The notes: generated from the sequence alone by a model not told the origin. Counted from the stretch's first letter, positions 1-4,820 are shown. The stretch: 5,791 nucleotides of DNA from Bacillota bacterium (GCA_023457235.1 JAEWMK010000543.1:1-5791); one strand, 5' to 3'. A program made the numbers and translations.

Positions 1-5
1 CTCAT
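1..5 (-). CDS. Start of a gene running off the left edge (product unknown)
   Basis: On the minus strand an ATG at 5-3 is preceded by an AGGTGG Shine-Dalgarno sequence (20-15) with a 9-nt spacer. Further upstream lie a plausible sigma-A promoter and two SinR-like boxes. Only the start codon and two further bases fall inside the window, so nothing can be said about the product. The SinR-like boxes and the neighbouring matrix genes suggest another matrix or surface gene, but that is inference from context. Confidence 0.4.
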
Positions 6-51
6 TAGCTTTTACCACCTATTAAAATTCCTTTTATAATATTCGTATGCT

Positions 52-87
52 TTTGTTCATTATAAAGAATCTGTTATTTTTTATGAA
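52..87 (-). promoter_or_regulatory. Candidate sigma-A promoter of the left-edge gene
   Basis: Read on the minus strand, TTCATA (87-82) and a consensus TATAAT (64-59) are separated by 17 bp, which predicts a transcript start near 52. The -10 lies inside a SinR-like box (55-70), as expected for repression by promoter occlusion. In AT-rich DNA such matches are common, so the call rests on spacing, the perfect -10 and the properly placed start codon downstream. Confidence 0.4.
55..70. promoter_or_regulatory. SinR-like operator, GTTCATT-AT-AAAGAAT
   Basis: Two inverted 7-bp half-sites separated by 2 bp, each 6/7 to the known SinR half-site GTTCTYT. The layout is the same as the palindromic SinR operator known from the B. 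subtilis eps promoter. It overlaps the -10 of the left-edge gene. Confidence 0.5.
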
Positions 88-117
88 AATCTAAACAAAA
101 ACAGTAATCTAAAAGTT

Positions 118-133
118 TTCCTTTATAAAGAAC
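118..133. promoter_or_regulatory. SinR-like operator, TTCCTTT-AT-AAAGAAC
   Basis: The right half-site is perfect and the left is 5/7, with the same 2-bp AT spacer. Its centre is 63 bp from the 55-70 box, about six helical turns, so SinR tetramers could bridge the two sites. Confidence 0.45.
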
Positions 134-141
134 AAAAGTCT

Positions 142-185
142 AATAATCTGGATTTGAAAACACGGTACACCAAAGTCAGATTATT
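142..185 (-). terminator. Weak hairpin at the end of the LPSTA-protein gene
   Basis: AATAATCTG (142-150) and CAGATTATT (177-185) form a 9-bp AT-rich stem with a 26-nt loop that overlaps the TAA stop at 183-181. On the minus strand it is followed only by AGACTTTTG, so it is a poor intrinsic terminator. No better one is visible between this gene and the left-edge gene, so some readthrough is plausible. Confidence 0.2.
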
Positions 186-996
186 TTTTTAAGACTATTG
201 TTCTTTTTCTTTGTATGAAAAATAAAATTCCTCCAATAGCTAATAGGGTAAAACCTCCAAGTACATAATTAAAAATATTTGTAGCAGTGGATGGTAAGAT
301 TTGTCCATTAACTGGTGGTGAATTCAATTTTTCTGGATCAATTGGGTGTTGTGGATTTATTTTATCCGGATCTTGAGGTTCTAATGGATTAGTTGGTTTC
401 TCTGGATCTTCAGGATCTTCTGGAATAATTGGATTATCTGATTCTTCCGGCTCCCCAGATTGATTTGGGTTTTCGGGATTACTAGGGTTGTCTGAACCAC
501 CTCCAGAGCCTCCTCCTCCCCCTCCCGGTGGTGGTGGGTCGTAGCCTTCCACAATAAACTTAAACTCTACCTCAAAACCTAATCCTTGAAATTCATTGCC
601 AAGTTCGTAAGGAAACTCTAATTCAAACATCAAATCCTCTTCATTCATCGATTTTAAAAATCTTGGTGCTAGCCCAGTAAAGTCTTTTAATTTTCCATCA
701 TGTAAAATCCTATTTGAATCAGATACTTTGAGTAAAAATTCATTATATAATTTTTCATCTCCACCTTTAAATTCGGCTGTTGTGTTATAAGTAAAGTCCC
801 TTTTACCAATATTTTGAATCGTAAGTTTTTGGATTGCTAGATCGCCAGGTTTTAAGTTTGAAAGATTAAAAAGATAACTATCGGGAAGGGTTTCAATATC
901 TAATTCTTTTCTCGTATCAGCGTTAACTTTAATAGAAAAAGAAGCCATAATAAGAAACAGTAATATAAATGTAAGAAGCATTTTTAATAAGTTCAT
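181..996 (-). CDS. Sortase-anchored TasA/camelysin-like surface protein (LPSTA signal)
   Basis: 271 aa, predicted to be secreted and covalently wall-bound. Residues 1-26 look like a signal peptide (hydrophobic 5-21, possible cleavage after VNA26). Residues about 33-150 resemble the start of the TasA/camelysin core: FNLSNLKPGD at 43-52 is identical to residues 62-71 of the neighbouring TasA. Residues 153-230 are a wall-spanning linker of PPPP, a Gly/Ser run and many D/E/N-P units. The C-terminus is a complete sorting signal: LPSTA (234-238), a hydrophobic segment (about 243-261) and the basic tail RKR. LPxTA is the motif type used by class D sortases, and such a sortase is encoded nearby. The start ATG has GAGGG upstream with a 5-nt spacer. 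It follows tasA by 118 bp, with a hairpin between. It is not clearly TapA by sequence. I infer a wall anchor or base subunit for TasA fibres. Confidence 0.82.
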   Translation of the reverse strand: MNLLKMLLTFILLFLIMASFSIKVNADTRKELDIETLPDSYLFNLSNLKPGDLAIQKLTIQNIGKRDFTYNTTAEFKGGDEKLYNEFLLKVSDSNRILHDGKLKDFTGLAPRFLKSMNEEDLMFELEFPYELGNEFQGLGFEVEFKFIVEGYDPPPPGGGGGGSGGGSDNPSNPENPNQSGEPEESDNPIIPEDPEDPEKPTNPLEPQDPDKINPQHPIDPEKLNSPPVNGQILPSTATNIFNYVLGGFTLLAIGGILFFIQRKRTIVLKK

Positions 997-1024
997 ATTA
1001 ACCCTCGCGTAAAATCAATATATT

Positions 1025-1030
1025 ATTATA
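1025..1030 (-). promoter_or_regulatory. Possible -10 element for the LPSTA-protein gene
   Basis: The minus strand reads a perfect TATAAT here, about 30 bases ahead of the ATG, which would give a leader of about 20 nt. No convincing -35 is found 16-18 bp upstream, so this is either a weak or activated promoter or a chance AT-rich match. The gene may instead depend on readthrough from tasA. Confidence 0.2.
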
Positions 1031-1063
1031 GAATTATTAAAAGCAATTAAGGAAAAGATAATT

Positions 1064-1094
1064 ACCAAAGGTGGTTGTTTATTCCACCTTTGGT
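1064..1094 (-). terminator. Hairpin terminator or attenuator after tasA
   Basis: A perfect 11-bp inverted repeat (1064-1074 with 1084-1094, ACCAAAGGTGG and its complement) has a 9-nt loop and begins about 20 bp after the tasA stop. Downstream on the minus strand is AATTATCTTTTCC, a weak interrupted T tract. It probably terminates most tasA transcripts and lets a fraction through into the LPSTA-protein gene. Confidence 0.65.
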
Positions 1095-1114
1095 TATGAA
1101 TGACCTACTATTTA

Positions 1115-1957
1115 TTAAGGTCTTGTTACTTCATCAGGGTTTGTAGGAGTTGGATTAGCTTTTTTATTCACTTCATCTGAATTATTTGCGTCAAAGATAG
1201 TACCATCCCATTGAGTTGCTTCAAATTGGAATTGCACATCAATTTTGTCACCTTGGTATTTATTTTGTGTGTACTCACCAAAAGCAAGAGAAGCAGGATC
1301 TGTAACTTTTGCAGTATCGTTAATCATTGATATTGTGAATTTCACATTTTCAAAGTCAGCCGGATCAACTGGAATACCGTCCCATTTATCATCTTGTGAA
1401 CCATTGGAAGGAGCTAAATCTAATCTAAAATTTCCACCAGTATTATCAATTTCAAGACCAGTAGGCATATTTGTGCCTTCAACTAAATCTCTTAATGTTA
1501 CGTTATCAGTCTTTTCAATCAAGTTATAAGGTGATGACGCGCTTTCAGTGCCCGATACTACTAGTTCAACTGCGAATTGGTCTAGGAATTCTAAGCCTTT
1601 ACCATCTGCATCATTATCTGTCTGTCCATGTTGACTAACAAATTCGTTTGTTCCATTAGTAAATCCAGATGGAATGACGTCTAACCAAACATCTTTAATA
1701 GCTAAAGTTCCTCTATTGGCAAGCTTAAATTCACGAGAAAATTCATCACCAGGTTTTAAGTTAGAAAGATTAAAAGTTTTTAACACTGGTTTACCTTCTA
1801 ATACATCATCCTCAATCTCAAGGTCTAATGTCCCAGCAGCTACGTTATTACTTAGGTTTTCAACATCGTTAAATGCTGCCCATGTTCCCCCACCAATTAG
1901 TGATAATCCTAATGCTGCTGATGCTACTCCTAAACCTAATTTCTTTTTAATTGTCAT
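1115..1957 (-). CDS. tasA: TasA, major biofilm matrix fibre protein (camelysin family)
   Basis: 280 aa secreted protein of the TasA/CalY family, the main amyloid-like fibre subunit of Bacillus biofilms. The N-terminus (KKKLGLGVASAALGLSLIGG, residues 4-23) closely follows B. subtilis TasA. The expected SipW cleavage is after TWA27, giving mature AFND, the conserved N-terminus that carries the donor strand in TasA fibres. Family signatures include FNLSNLKPGD (62-71), GTLAIKDV (83-90), and NKYQGDKIDVQF with FEATQWDG (232-252). It is slightly longer than the B. subtilis protein (about 261 aa), with a polar Asn/Pro/Glu-rich tail from about 257. The ATG has a perfect AGGAGG (1971-1966) with an 8-nt spacer, so strong translation is expected. 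It lies 93 bp after sipW in the same direction, and co-transcription from the SinR-controlled sipW promoter is likely. Confidence 0.95.
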   Translation of the reverse strand: MTIKKKLGLGVASAALGLSLIGGGTWAAFNDVENLSNNVAAGTLDLEIEDDVLEGKPVLKTFNLSNLKPGDEFSREFKLANRGTLAIKDVWLDVIPSGFTNGTNEFVSQHGQTDNDADGKGLEFLDQFAVELVVSGTESASSPYNLIEKTDNVTLRDLVEGTNMPTGLEIDNTGGNFRLDLAPSNGSQDDKWDGIPVDPADFENVKFTISMINDTAKVTDPASLAFGEYTQNKYQGDKIDVQFQFEATQWDGTIFDANNSDEVNKKANPTPTNPDEVTRP

Positions 1958-1977
1958 TCTTGTTTCCTCCTCTTTTC

Positions 1978-1998
1978 TACCTCATTCTTTTCGAGGTA
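1978..1998 (-). other. Stem-loop just upstream of the tasA ribosome binding site
   Basis: TACCTC (1993-1998, minus strand) pairs with GAGGTA (1978-1983) around a 9-nt A-rich loop. It ends 6 bases before the AGGAGG of tasA. It could protect a processed 5' end and so favour tasA over sipW; that role is inferred. Confidence 0.35.
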
Positions 1999-2028
1999 TG
2001 TATGTTTAAATATTTTGATTTATATTGA

Positions 2029-2049
2029 ATTCCTATCTTTTATAGGAAT
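2029..2049 (-). other. Stem-loop directly after the sipW stop codon
   Basis: A perfect 8-bp AT-rich inverted repeat (2029-2036 with 2042-2049, ATTCCTAT) with a 5-nt loop begins one base after the sipW stop. No T tract follows it on the minus strand, so it is more likely an RNA stabilising or processing element than a terminator. Confidence 0.35.
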
Positions 2050-2050
2050 A

Positions 2051-2629
2051 TCAACCATTAATAACTGGATTTTCATTGTCTGATTTTTTCGTAATCTTCT
2101 CCAATTCTTTCAGTCCTTTAAAAATGGATATTGCTGAGTAGATTAAAAGTAAAATACCGGGAATAATTAATAAAACAACAGCGCCTTTAGCTGATTTTGC
2201 AAAATCCATAAAATAACCTGCGTAAGGTATAGAAAACCCTGTATATTTAGCCACAACATTTTGTGACAATACCAGATTCAAATCCGCATCTTCGTTATTA
2301 TCACCTTTTGTTTTATACATTGTTTGTTGACCATTCTGAATTACCTCAATGATTCTGTGCGTAACGGCCTTATCCTTTTCTTCCATAAATGTAATAACAT
2401 CATCTTTCTTTAGGCTTGTTGGGTCCTCAACAGGTTTTACTGCAATAATCGATCCTGTCATAAACGTTGGTTCCATTGAGCCAGATAAGACCGGTTTTAA
2501 CTGATAGCCAAGGAAATTTGGCTCCCCACCCGATGCTTTTGATGAAATGACGGCAACCACCATAACTATTAATAATAGAAATAATGCGGTTGTTGTTAAC
2601 CCACTTACGACTTTCTTTACTTTTTTCAC
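2051..2629 (-). CDS. sipW: SipW-type (ER-type) signal peptidase I
   Basis: 192 aa membrane signal peptidase that in B. subtilis processes TasA and TapA. An N-terminal membrane segment (about 14-30) is followed by the S26 catalytic region. The nucleophile is Ser51 in SGSMEP. VTHRI supplies His91 in place of the Lys of ordinary bacterial type I peptidases, which marks the ER/archaeal type. KGDNNEDAD (109-116) supplies the acidic box around Asp110 and Asp114-116. A second membrane segment (about 149-170) and a charged tail match the SipW layout and length. The start is GTG at 2629, with AGGGGTGG (2641-2634) closely upstream; an overlapping ATG at 2631 hits a stop at once. It leads tasA, its presumed substrate gene, and SinR-like boxes lie in its promoter region. 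Confidence 0.95.
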   Translation of the reverse strand: MKKVKKVVSGLTTTALFLLLIVMVVAVISSKASGGEPNFLGYQLKPVLSGSMEPTFMTGSIIAVKPVEDPTSLKKDDVITFMEEKDKAVTHRIIEVIQNGQQTMYKTKGDNNEDADLNLVLSQNVVAKYTGFSIPYAGYFMDFAKSAKGAVVLLIIPGILLLIYSAISIFKGLKELEKITKKSDNENPVING

Positions 2630-2686
2630 ATTTCCACCCCTTTCTTTGTGGATTTGTGCTTCATGATTACATCACTCCCAACAGTT

Positions 2687-2702
2687 GTTCTTTCTAAAGA
2701 AC
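2687..2702. promoter_or_regulatory. SinR operator, perfect palindrome GTTCTTT-CT-AAAGAAC
   Basis: Both half-sites match the SinR consensus GTTCTYT exactly, with the same 7-2-7 geometry as the B. subtilis eps operator. The symmetry extends one further base on each side (2686-2703). It overlaps or just follows the expected sipW transcript start. This is the best operator in the window. Confidence 0.75.
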
Positions 2703-2704
2703 AT

Positions 2705-2733
2705 GTTTTAGATTTTACATTTCATTGTTTCAA
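2705..2733 (-). promoter_or_regulatory. Candidate sipW-tasA promoter
   Basis: On the minus strand TTGAAA (2733-2728) and TAAAAC (2710-2705) are 17 bp apart, predicting a start near 2698 inside the perfect SinR box. The -10 is only 4/6. An alternative -10, TAAAAT (2717-2712), lacks a good -35. Confidence 0.3.
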
Positions 2734-2775
2734 CTTGTTGTTTGTTTTGTTCTTTATATCGAACCAACAAGTTGA
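2730..2775. repeat. Perfect 11-bp inverted repeat surrounding a SinR-like box
   Basis: TCAACTTGTTG (2730-2740) and CAACAAGTTGA (2765-2775) are exact reverse complements 24 bp apart, enclosing the SinR-like box at 2749-2764. The 10-bp cores are each near-palindromic. This does not look like a terminator (no T tract). It could be a binding site for a second regulator. Confidence 0.55.
2749..2764. promoter_or_regulatory. SinR-like operator, GTTCTTT-AT-ATCGAAC
   Basis: One perfect half-site and one 5/7 half-site with a 2-bp spacer. It is 62 bp (about six turns) from the perfect box at 2687-2702 and lies upstream of the putative sipW -35. Confidence 0.5.
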
Positions 2776-2886
2776 GTATATGACAAAAGGATTCGTTTGA
2801 AAAATCCGAAAATTAGCCTTATTTTCTCAATAACGAACAAAAATTAAGCTTTTTCTCCTTTTATCTCTTGTTACCTTACTTTTTCA

Positions 2887-2902
2887 TAACTTTATAAAGA
2901 AC
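2887..2902. promoter_or_regulatory. SinR-like operator, TAACTTT-AT-AAAGAAC
   Basis: The right half-site is perfect and the left is 4/7, with an AT spacer. Its centre is 21 bp (two turns) from the next box, on the sortase side of the spacer, over the putative -35. Confidence 0.4.
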
Positions 2903-2919
2903 GCATTGTTCTATATATT
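2891..2919 (+). promoter_or_regulatory. Candidate sortase promoter
   Basis: TTTATA (2891-2896) and TATATT (2914-2919) are spaced 17 bp, predicting a start near 2926 and a leader of about 38 nt. Both elements are covered by SinR-like boxes. The -35 is weak (4/6). Confidence 0.3.
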
Positions 2920-2923
2920 GAAC
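2908..2923. promoter_or_regulatory. SinR-like operator, GTTCTAT-AT-ATTGAAC
   Basis: The half-sites are 6/7 and 5/7 to GTTCTTT with a 2-bp AT spacer. It overlaps the putative sortase -10 and pairs with the box at 2887-2902. Confidence 0.45.
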
Positions 2924-2963
2924 ATAAACGAATCGAATGAAATGGGAGGGAATAGTTAAGATA

Positions 2964-3578
2964 ATGGTCAATAAATTAGCTATTATCATCATCATTGTTG
3001 GTATCGCCCTAATTGGAATTGGCGGTTTTCAATATTTCAAAACAAAGGAGGAACAAAAAAATACTTTAGAAGAAGCTTATAAAATTTTGGAGGATCATAA
3101 CCAACAAACAATTAATCACCCAAATGAAAACCATAATATAGAGACCCAAATAAAAGAAAATAAAGAATTTAATCCATTCCATGGTGAAACGGTTGGAATT
3201 CTGGAAATTCCGAAGCTTAAGGCTGAACTCCCTATTGTGGAAGGTACATCTGATGAAGATCTTGAAAAGGGGGTTGGCCATTATAAAGGAACAGCTTATC
3301 CAACGGAAGGAGATCAAATTGTTCTGTCTGGCCATCGGGATACGGTTTTTCGGAGAATGGGAGAGTTAGAGATTGGTGATGTTTTTATCGTTAAGCTCCC
3401 ATACGGTAGCTTTGAATACAAAATTGAAAGTACAAAAATAGTCGATGCAGATGATCGAACAATTATAAAAACAACTGCACCTAATGAGGAGCTTGTTGTG
3501 ACGACATGTTATCCGTTCACGTTTGTTGGGACAGCTCCTGAGCGTTATATTTTGACGGCAAAACCAGTACTGGAATAA
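2964..3578 (+). CDS. Class D-type sortase (transpeptidase)
   Basis: 204 aa membrane-anchored cysteine transpeptidase that would link LPxTA-type surface proteins to peptidoglycan. A short N-terminus leads into one membrane segment (about 5-22), a polar coiled stretch (about 27-72), then the sortase beta-barrel. The catalytic triad is visible: His124 in LSGHRDT, Cys182 in TTCYPF, Arg194 in APERYI. The SGHRDTVF, TCYPF and FVGTAPERYI motifs and the length fit class D. The start was placed at ATG 2964 because GGGAGGG (2944-2950) lies just upstream, although the 13-nt spacer is long. An in-frame ATG at 2937 has no ribosome binding site and would put charged residues before the membrane segment. It is divergent from sipW and shares its control region. 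The LPSTA protein encoded at 181-996 is the obvious substrate. Confidence 0.9.
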   Translation: MVNKLAIIIIIVGIALIGIGGFQYFKTKEEQKNTLEEAYKILEDHNQQTINHPNENHNIETQIKENKEFNPFHGETVGILEIPKLKAELPIVEGTSDEDLEKGVGHYKGTAYPTEGDQIVLSGHRDTVFRRMGELEIGDVFIVKLPYGSFEYKIESTKIVDADDRTIIKTTAPNEELVVTTCYPFTFVGTAPERYILTAKPVLE

Positions 3579-3584
3579 GTAAAA

Positions 3585-3632
3585 TGCCCTATAGAGAGTC
3601 TTTAAAGGACTTCCCTATAGGGCACTATTTTT
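3585..3632. terminator. Bidirectional terminator between the sortase and hesB-like genes
   Basis: A perfect 10-bp stem, TGCCCTATAG (3585-3594) with CTATAGGGCA (3615-3624), is extended by an inner AGTC/GACT pairing. T5 follows at 3628-3632 on the plus strand. On the minus strand the stem is followed by TTTTAC. It starts 6 bp after the sortase stop and ends just before the stop of the convergent gene. Confidence 0.85.
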
Positions 3633-3634
3633 GA

Positions 3635-3910
3635 TTAAACCGCCTCGGCAACAAATTCCATAAACCCGGTTTGATCAGGTACAAAATCAATTTGATTATT
3701 ACTAAAGTAATGGAGTTGGGTTTTATCAATGATAAAATGGAGTCCATCAATGATAATTTCATCATCATTTTGCTGGATGGATTCCTCCAACGTTAATTTC
3801 AACTTTACCCAACAGCTGAAACGCAGTTGCAGGCGTATAAATTTCTTTGTAGCTGATTCATTTAATCTATTTTGTAATTCTGTTTTGGCTGCGTCTGTTA
3901 TAGAAAACAT
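3635..3910 (-). CDS. HesB/IscA-fold small protein
   Basis: 91 aa. The N-terminus (ITDAAKTELQNRL, 4-16), the strand pattern around IRLQLRF (25-31) and LEESIQQNDDEIIIDGLHFIID (41-62) follow the Fe-S biogenesis/HesB-like domain. Compared with typical A-type carriers it lacks the C-terminal CxC pair and has only one cysteine (Cys33). It is therefore probably one of the small Bacillus HesB-like proteins of unclear function rather than a classical IscA/SufA carrier. The ATG is well supported by GGGGAGAGG with a 5-nt spacer. It lies 36 bp downstream of the ybaK-like gene on the same strand, so an operon is likely. A small hairpin (TCTGC/GCAGA, 3925-3940) sits in the gap. Confidence 0.65.
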   Translation of the reverse strand: MFSITDAAKTELQNRLNESATKKFIRLQLRFSCWVKLKLTLEESIQQNDDEIIIDGLHFIIDKTQLHYFSNNQIDFVPDQTGFMEFVAEAV

Positions 3911-3946
3911 CGGTTCCTCTCCCCTCTGCTTTTATGCAGACAATAT

Positions 3947-4448
3947 TTATACTGCTTCTTCTTCTAACCCATTTTCTTCCCAGTCTTTGCAAACATCAAC
4001 CCACTCTTTTGCATATGAATATTGATGTAATTCCTCTATTGTTAATTCGATCGCGGAGTTTGTACTTCCGCAGGCTGGGAAAACGGTCTCAAAGCGTTTC
4101 ATGGAGACATCGAGATAAACCGTCCAAATCATTGACTAAACCAAATGGACACACTCCACCGATAGCATGTCCTGTTTGTTCCAGTACTTCATCCGGTGTA
4201 AGCATACGGGCTTTGAAACCAAATGTTTGGCGAAATTTCTTGTTGTCAATTTTGGCATCGCCGGCTGCAACAATTAATATCGCTTTTTCGTTTTCTCCTC
4301 TAAATGATAATGTTTTTGCAATTCGTGCTGGAATAACACCTATTGTTTCGGCTGCTTGCTCGACCGTTGCACTTAAAGTATCGAATTCCATAACATCCTT
4401 TTCACGATTCCATTTTCTAAAATGAGCTTTTACATTTTCAATAGACAA
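3947..4448 (-). pseudogene. YbaK/EbsC-family aminoacyl-tRNA deacylase, frameshifted
   Basis: Members of this family hydrolyse mischarged tRNAs such as Cys-tRNA(Pro). The first 109 codons read normally from a TTG start at 4448, with AAGGAT 7 nt upstream. They include the catalytic-type Lys45 (RIAKTLSF) and the GGVCPFGL motif (96-103). The frame then runs to an early TGA at 4091-4089. The rest of the family domain (VYLDVSMKRFETVFPACG, then AIELTIEELHQY and AKEWVDVCKDW) continues in another frame from about 4120 to 3947. Removing one G of the GG pair at 4121/4120 (minus strand) restores a single 166-aa reading frame of normal family length. The rest of the coding sequence is intact, so this is a recent mutation or a sequencing or assembly error. 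It is upstream of the hesB-like gene and divergent from sinI. Confidence 0.85.
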
Positions 4449-4497
4449 TTTTTACATCCTTTCTTTTATACGTATTATTAAAAATGATATCATATCT

Positions 4498-4512
4498 TTA
4501 TAATAATTAGAA
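4498..4512. promoter_or_regulatory. PerR/Fur-family box-like sequence
   Basis: TTATAATAATTAGAA differs from the PerR consensus TTATAATNATTATAA at one of 14 defined positions. It lies about 50 bp upstream of the ybaK-like start. AT richness makes chance matches likely. Confidence 0.25.
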
Positions 4513-4541
4513 AAATATGGCTTGGCATGTTTTATATATGT

Positions 4542-4550
4542 TTTGTCGAT
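4542..4550 (+). promoter_or_regulatory. Candidate Spo0A box upstream of sinI
   Basis: TTTGTCGAT matches the 0A-box consensus TTTGTCRAA at 8 of 9 positions. It lies about 50 bp before the predicted start from the -10 at 4588, within the usual range for Spo0A-activated sigma-A promoters. B. subtilis sinI is known to be Spo0A-activated. Confidence 0.4.
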
Positions 4551-4587
4551 ATTTCACCCTGAAAAAGTAGCAATAAATCGGAAAACC

Positions 4588-4593
4588 TATAAT
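4588..4593 (+). promoter_or_regulatory. Candidate -10 of the sinI leader promoter
   Basis: A perfect TATAAT with no recognisable -35 17 bp upstream (AAGTAG). That fits an activator-dependent promoter, here possibly Spo0A. Predicted start near 4600, giving a leader of about 240 nt that contains the riboswitch. Confidence 0.4.
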
Positions 4594-4734
4594 AAAATTA
4601 GATGAACTATTACAAATTCCCTAATTCACTATAACGAAAGCACTAATAAATCTTTACAACAAGGGGGATGCGTCCAATAAAAAATTATTCTTATTAGCAA
4701 TTCTGAAGAATTTGTTCGAAAGTCAAAATCCATA

Positions 4735-4820
4735 CTTTGAAAAAGGCAAACCTGCTTGCAAAACAGGGACGCAAAGCCACAGATCTAAGGAAAAACTTTG
4801 ATAGCTGGGCTACCAAAAGT
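4735..4820 (+). ncRNA. Cyclic-di-GMP class I (GEMM-I) riboswitch aptamer
   Basis: The conserved GEMM-I core is present: GGCAAACC (4745-4752), GGGACGCAAAGCC (4766-4778), a CTAAGG segment (4785-4790), and GATAGC-TGGGCTACC (4800-4814). P1 can form between CTTTG (4735-4739) and CAAAAG (4814-4819). The next stem is CCTG/CAGG, with an inner TT/AA and a GCAA (GNRA) tetraloop at 4758-4761. The third stem includes GCC-CAG with CTG-GGC. By alignment with the V. cholerae Vc2 aptamer, G4746 corresponds to ligand-contacting G20 (c-di-GMP type, not the A20 of cGAMP variants) and C4813 to C92. No terminator lies between the aptamer and the gene, and the SinI ribosome binding site follows within about 10 nt, so translational control is the likely output. 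Confidence 0.9.

Larger units (their letters stand above)
2630..2963. promoter_or_regulatory. Divergent sipW / sortase control region
   Basis: This 334-bp AT-rich spacer has no gene. It holds four 16-bp SinR-like boxes (centres near 2694, 2756, 2894 and 2915), a weaker one at 2823-2838 (TTTCTCA-AT-AACGAAC, 4-5 of 7 per half), a perfect inverted repeat around the second box, and candidate promoters in both directions. The layout suggests that SinR silences the fibre operon and the sortase together. Confidence 0.6.
4449..4734. promoter_or_regulatory. Gene-free spacer between the ybaK-like gene and the riboswitch
   Basis: AT-rich spacer without a coding region. It contains a PerR-box-like sequence (4498-4512), a 10-bp palindrome ATGATATCAT (4484-4493), a Spo0A-box-like sequence (4542-4550), a perfect -10 (4588-4593), and a second -10-like TATAAC (4630-4635) without a good -35. 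It also holds a small GGATGCGTCC near-palindrome (4666-4675) and a short AATTC/GAATT hairpin (4699-4712). If transcription starts near 4600, about 135 nt of RNA precede the aptamer, with no known role. Confidence 0.5.

Noticed and set aside
1245..2009. Plus-strand open frames opposite tasA
   Set aside because: They are antisense shadows of a clear tasA gene, without family resemblance or ribosome binding sites.
2629..2631. ATG start for sipW overlapping the GTG
   Set aside because: It is followed immediately by TGA. The GTG frame encodes the full SipW protein.
2937..2963. Upstream ATG for the sortase
   Set aside because: No ribosome binding site precedes it, and GGGAGGG lies inside the extra codons. 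ATG 2964 puts the membrane segment at the N-terminus as usual, though its 13-nt spacer leaves some doubt.
3066..3369. Open frames overlapping the sortase on both strands
   Set aside because: The sortase motifs are unambiguous in the plus frame; the others show no recognisable domain.
3947..4132. A separate 61-aa gene downstream of the ybaK-like frame
   Set aside because: Its sequence is the missing C-terminal part of the YbaK domain, so it is explained by the frameshift.
3729..4425. Plus-strand open frames opposite the hesB-like and ybaK-like genes
   Set aside because: They are antisense to recognisable family domains and lack supporting start signals.
4668..4697. Nine-codon leader peptide after AAGGGGG in the sinI leader
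   Set aside because: The purine run abuts the ATG with no spacer, and the peptide shows no regulatory pattern.
4714..4729. Further SinR-like box near GTTCGAA before the riboswitch
   Set aside because: Only one half resembles the consensus; the other half (TCAAAAT) does not.
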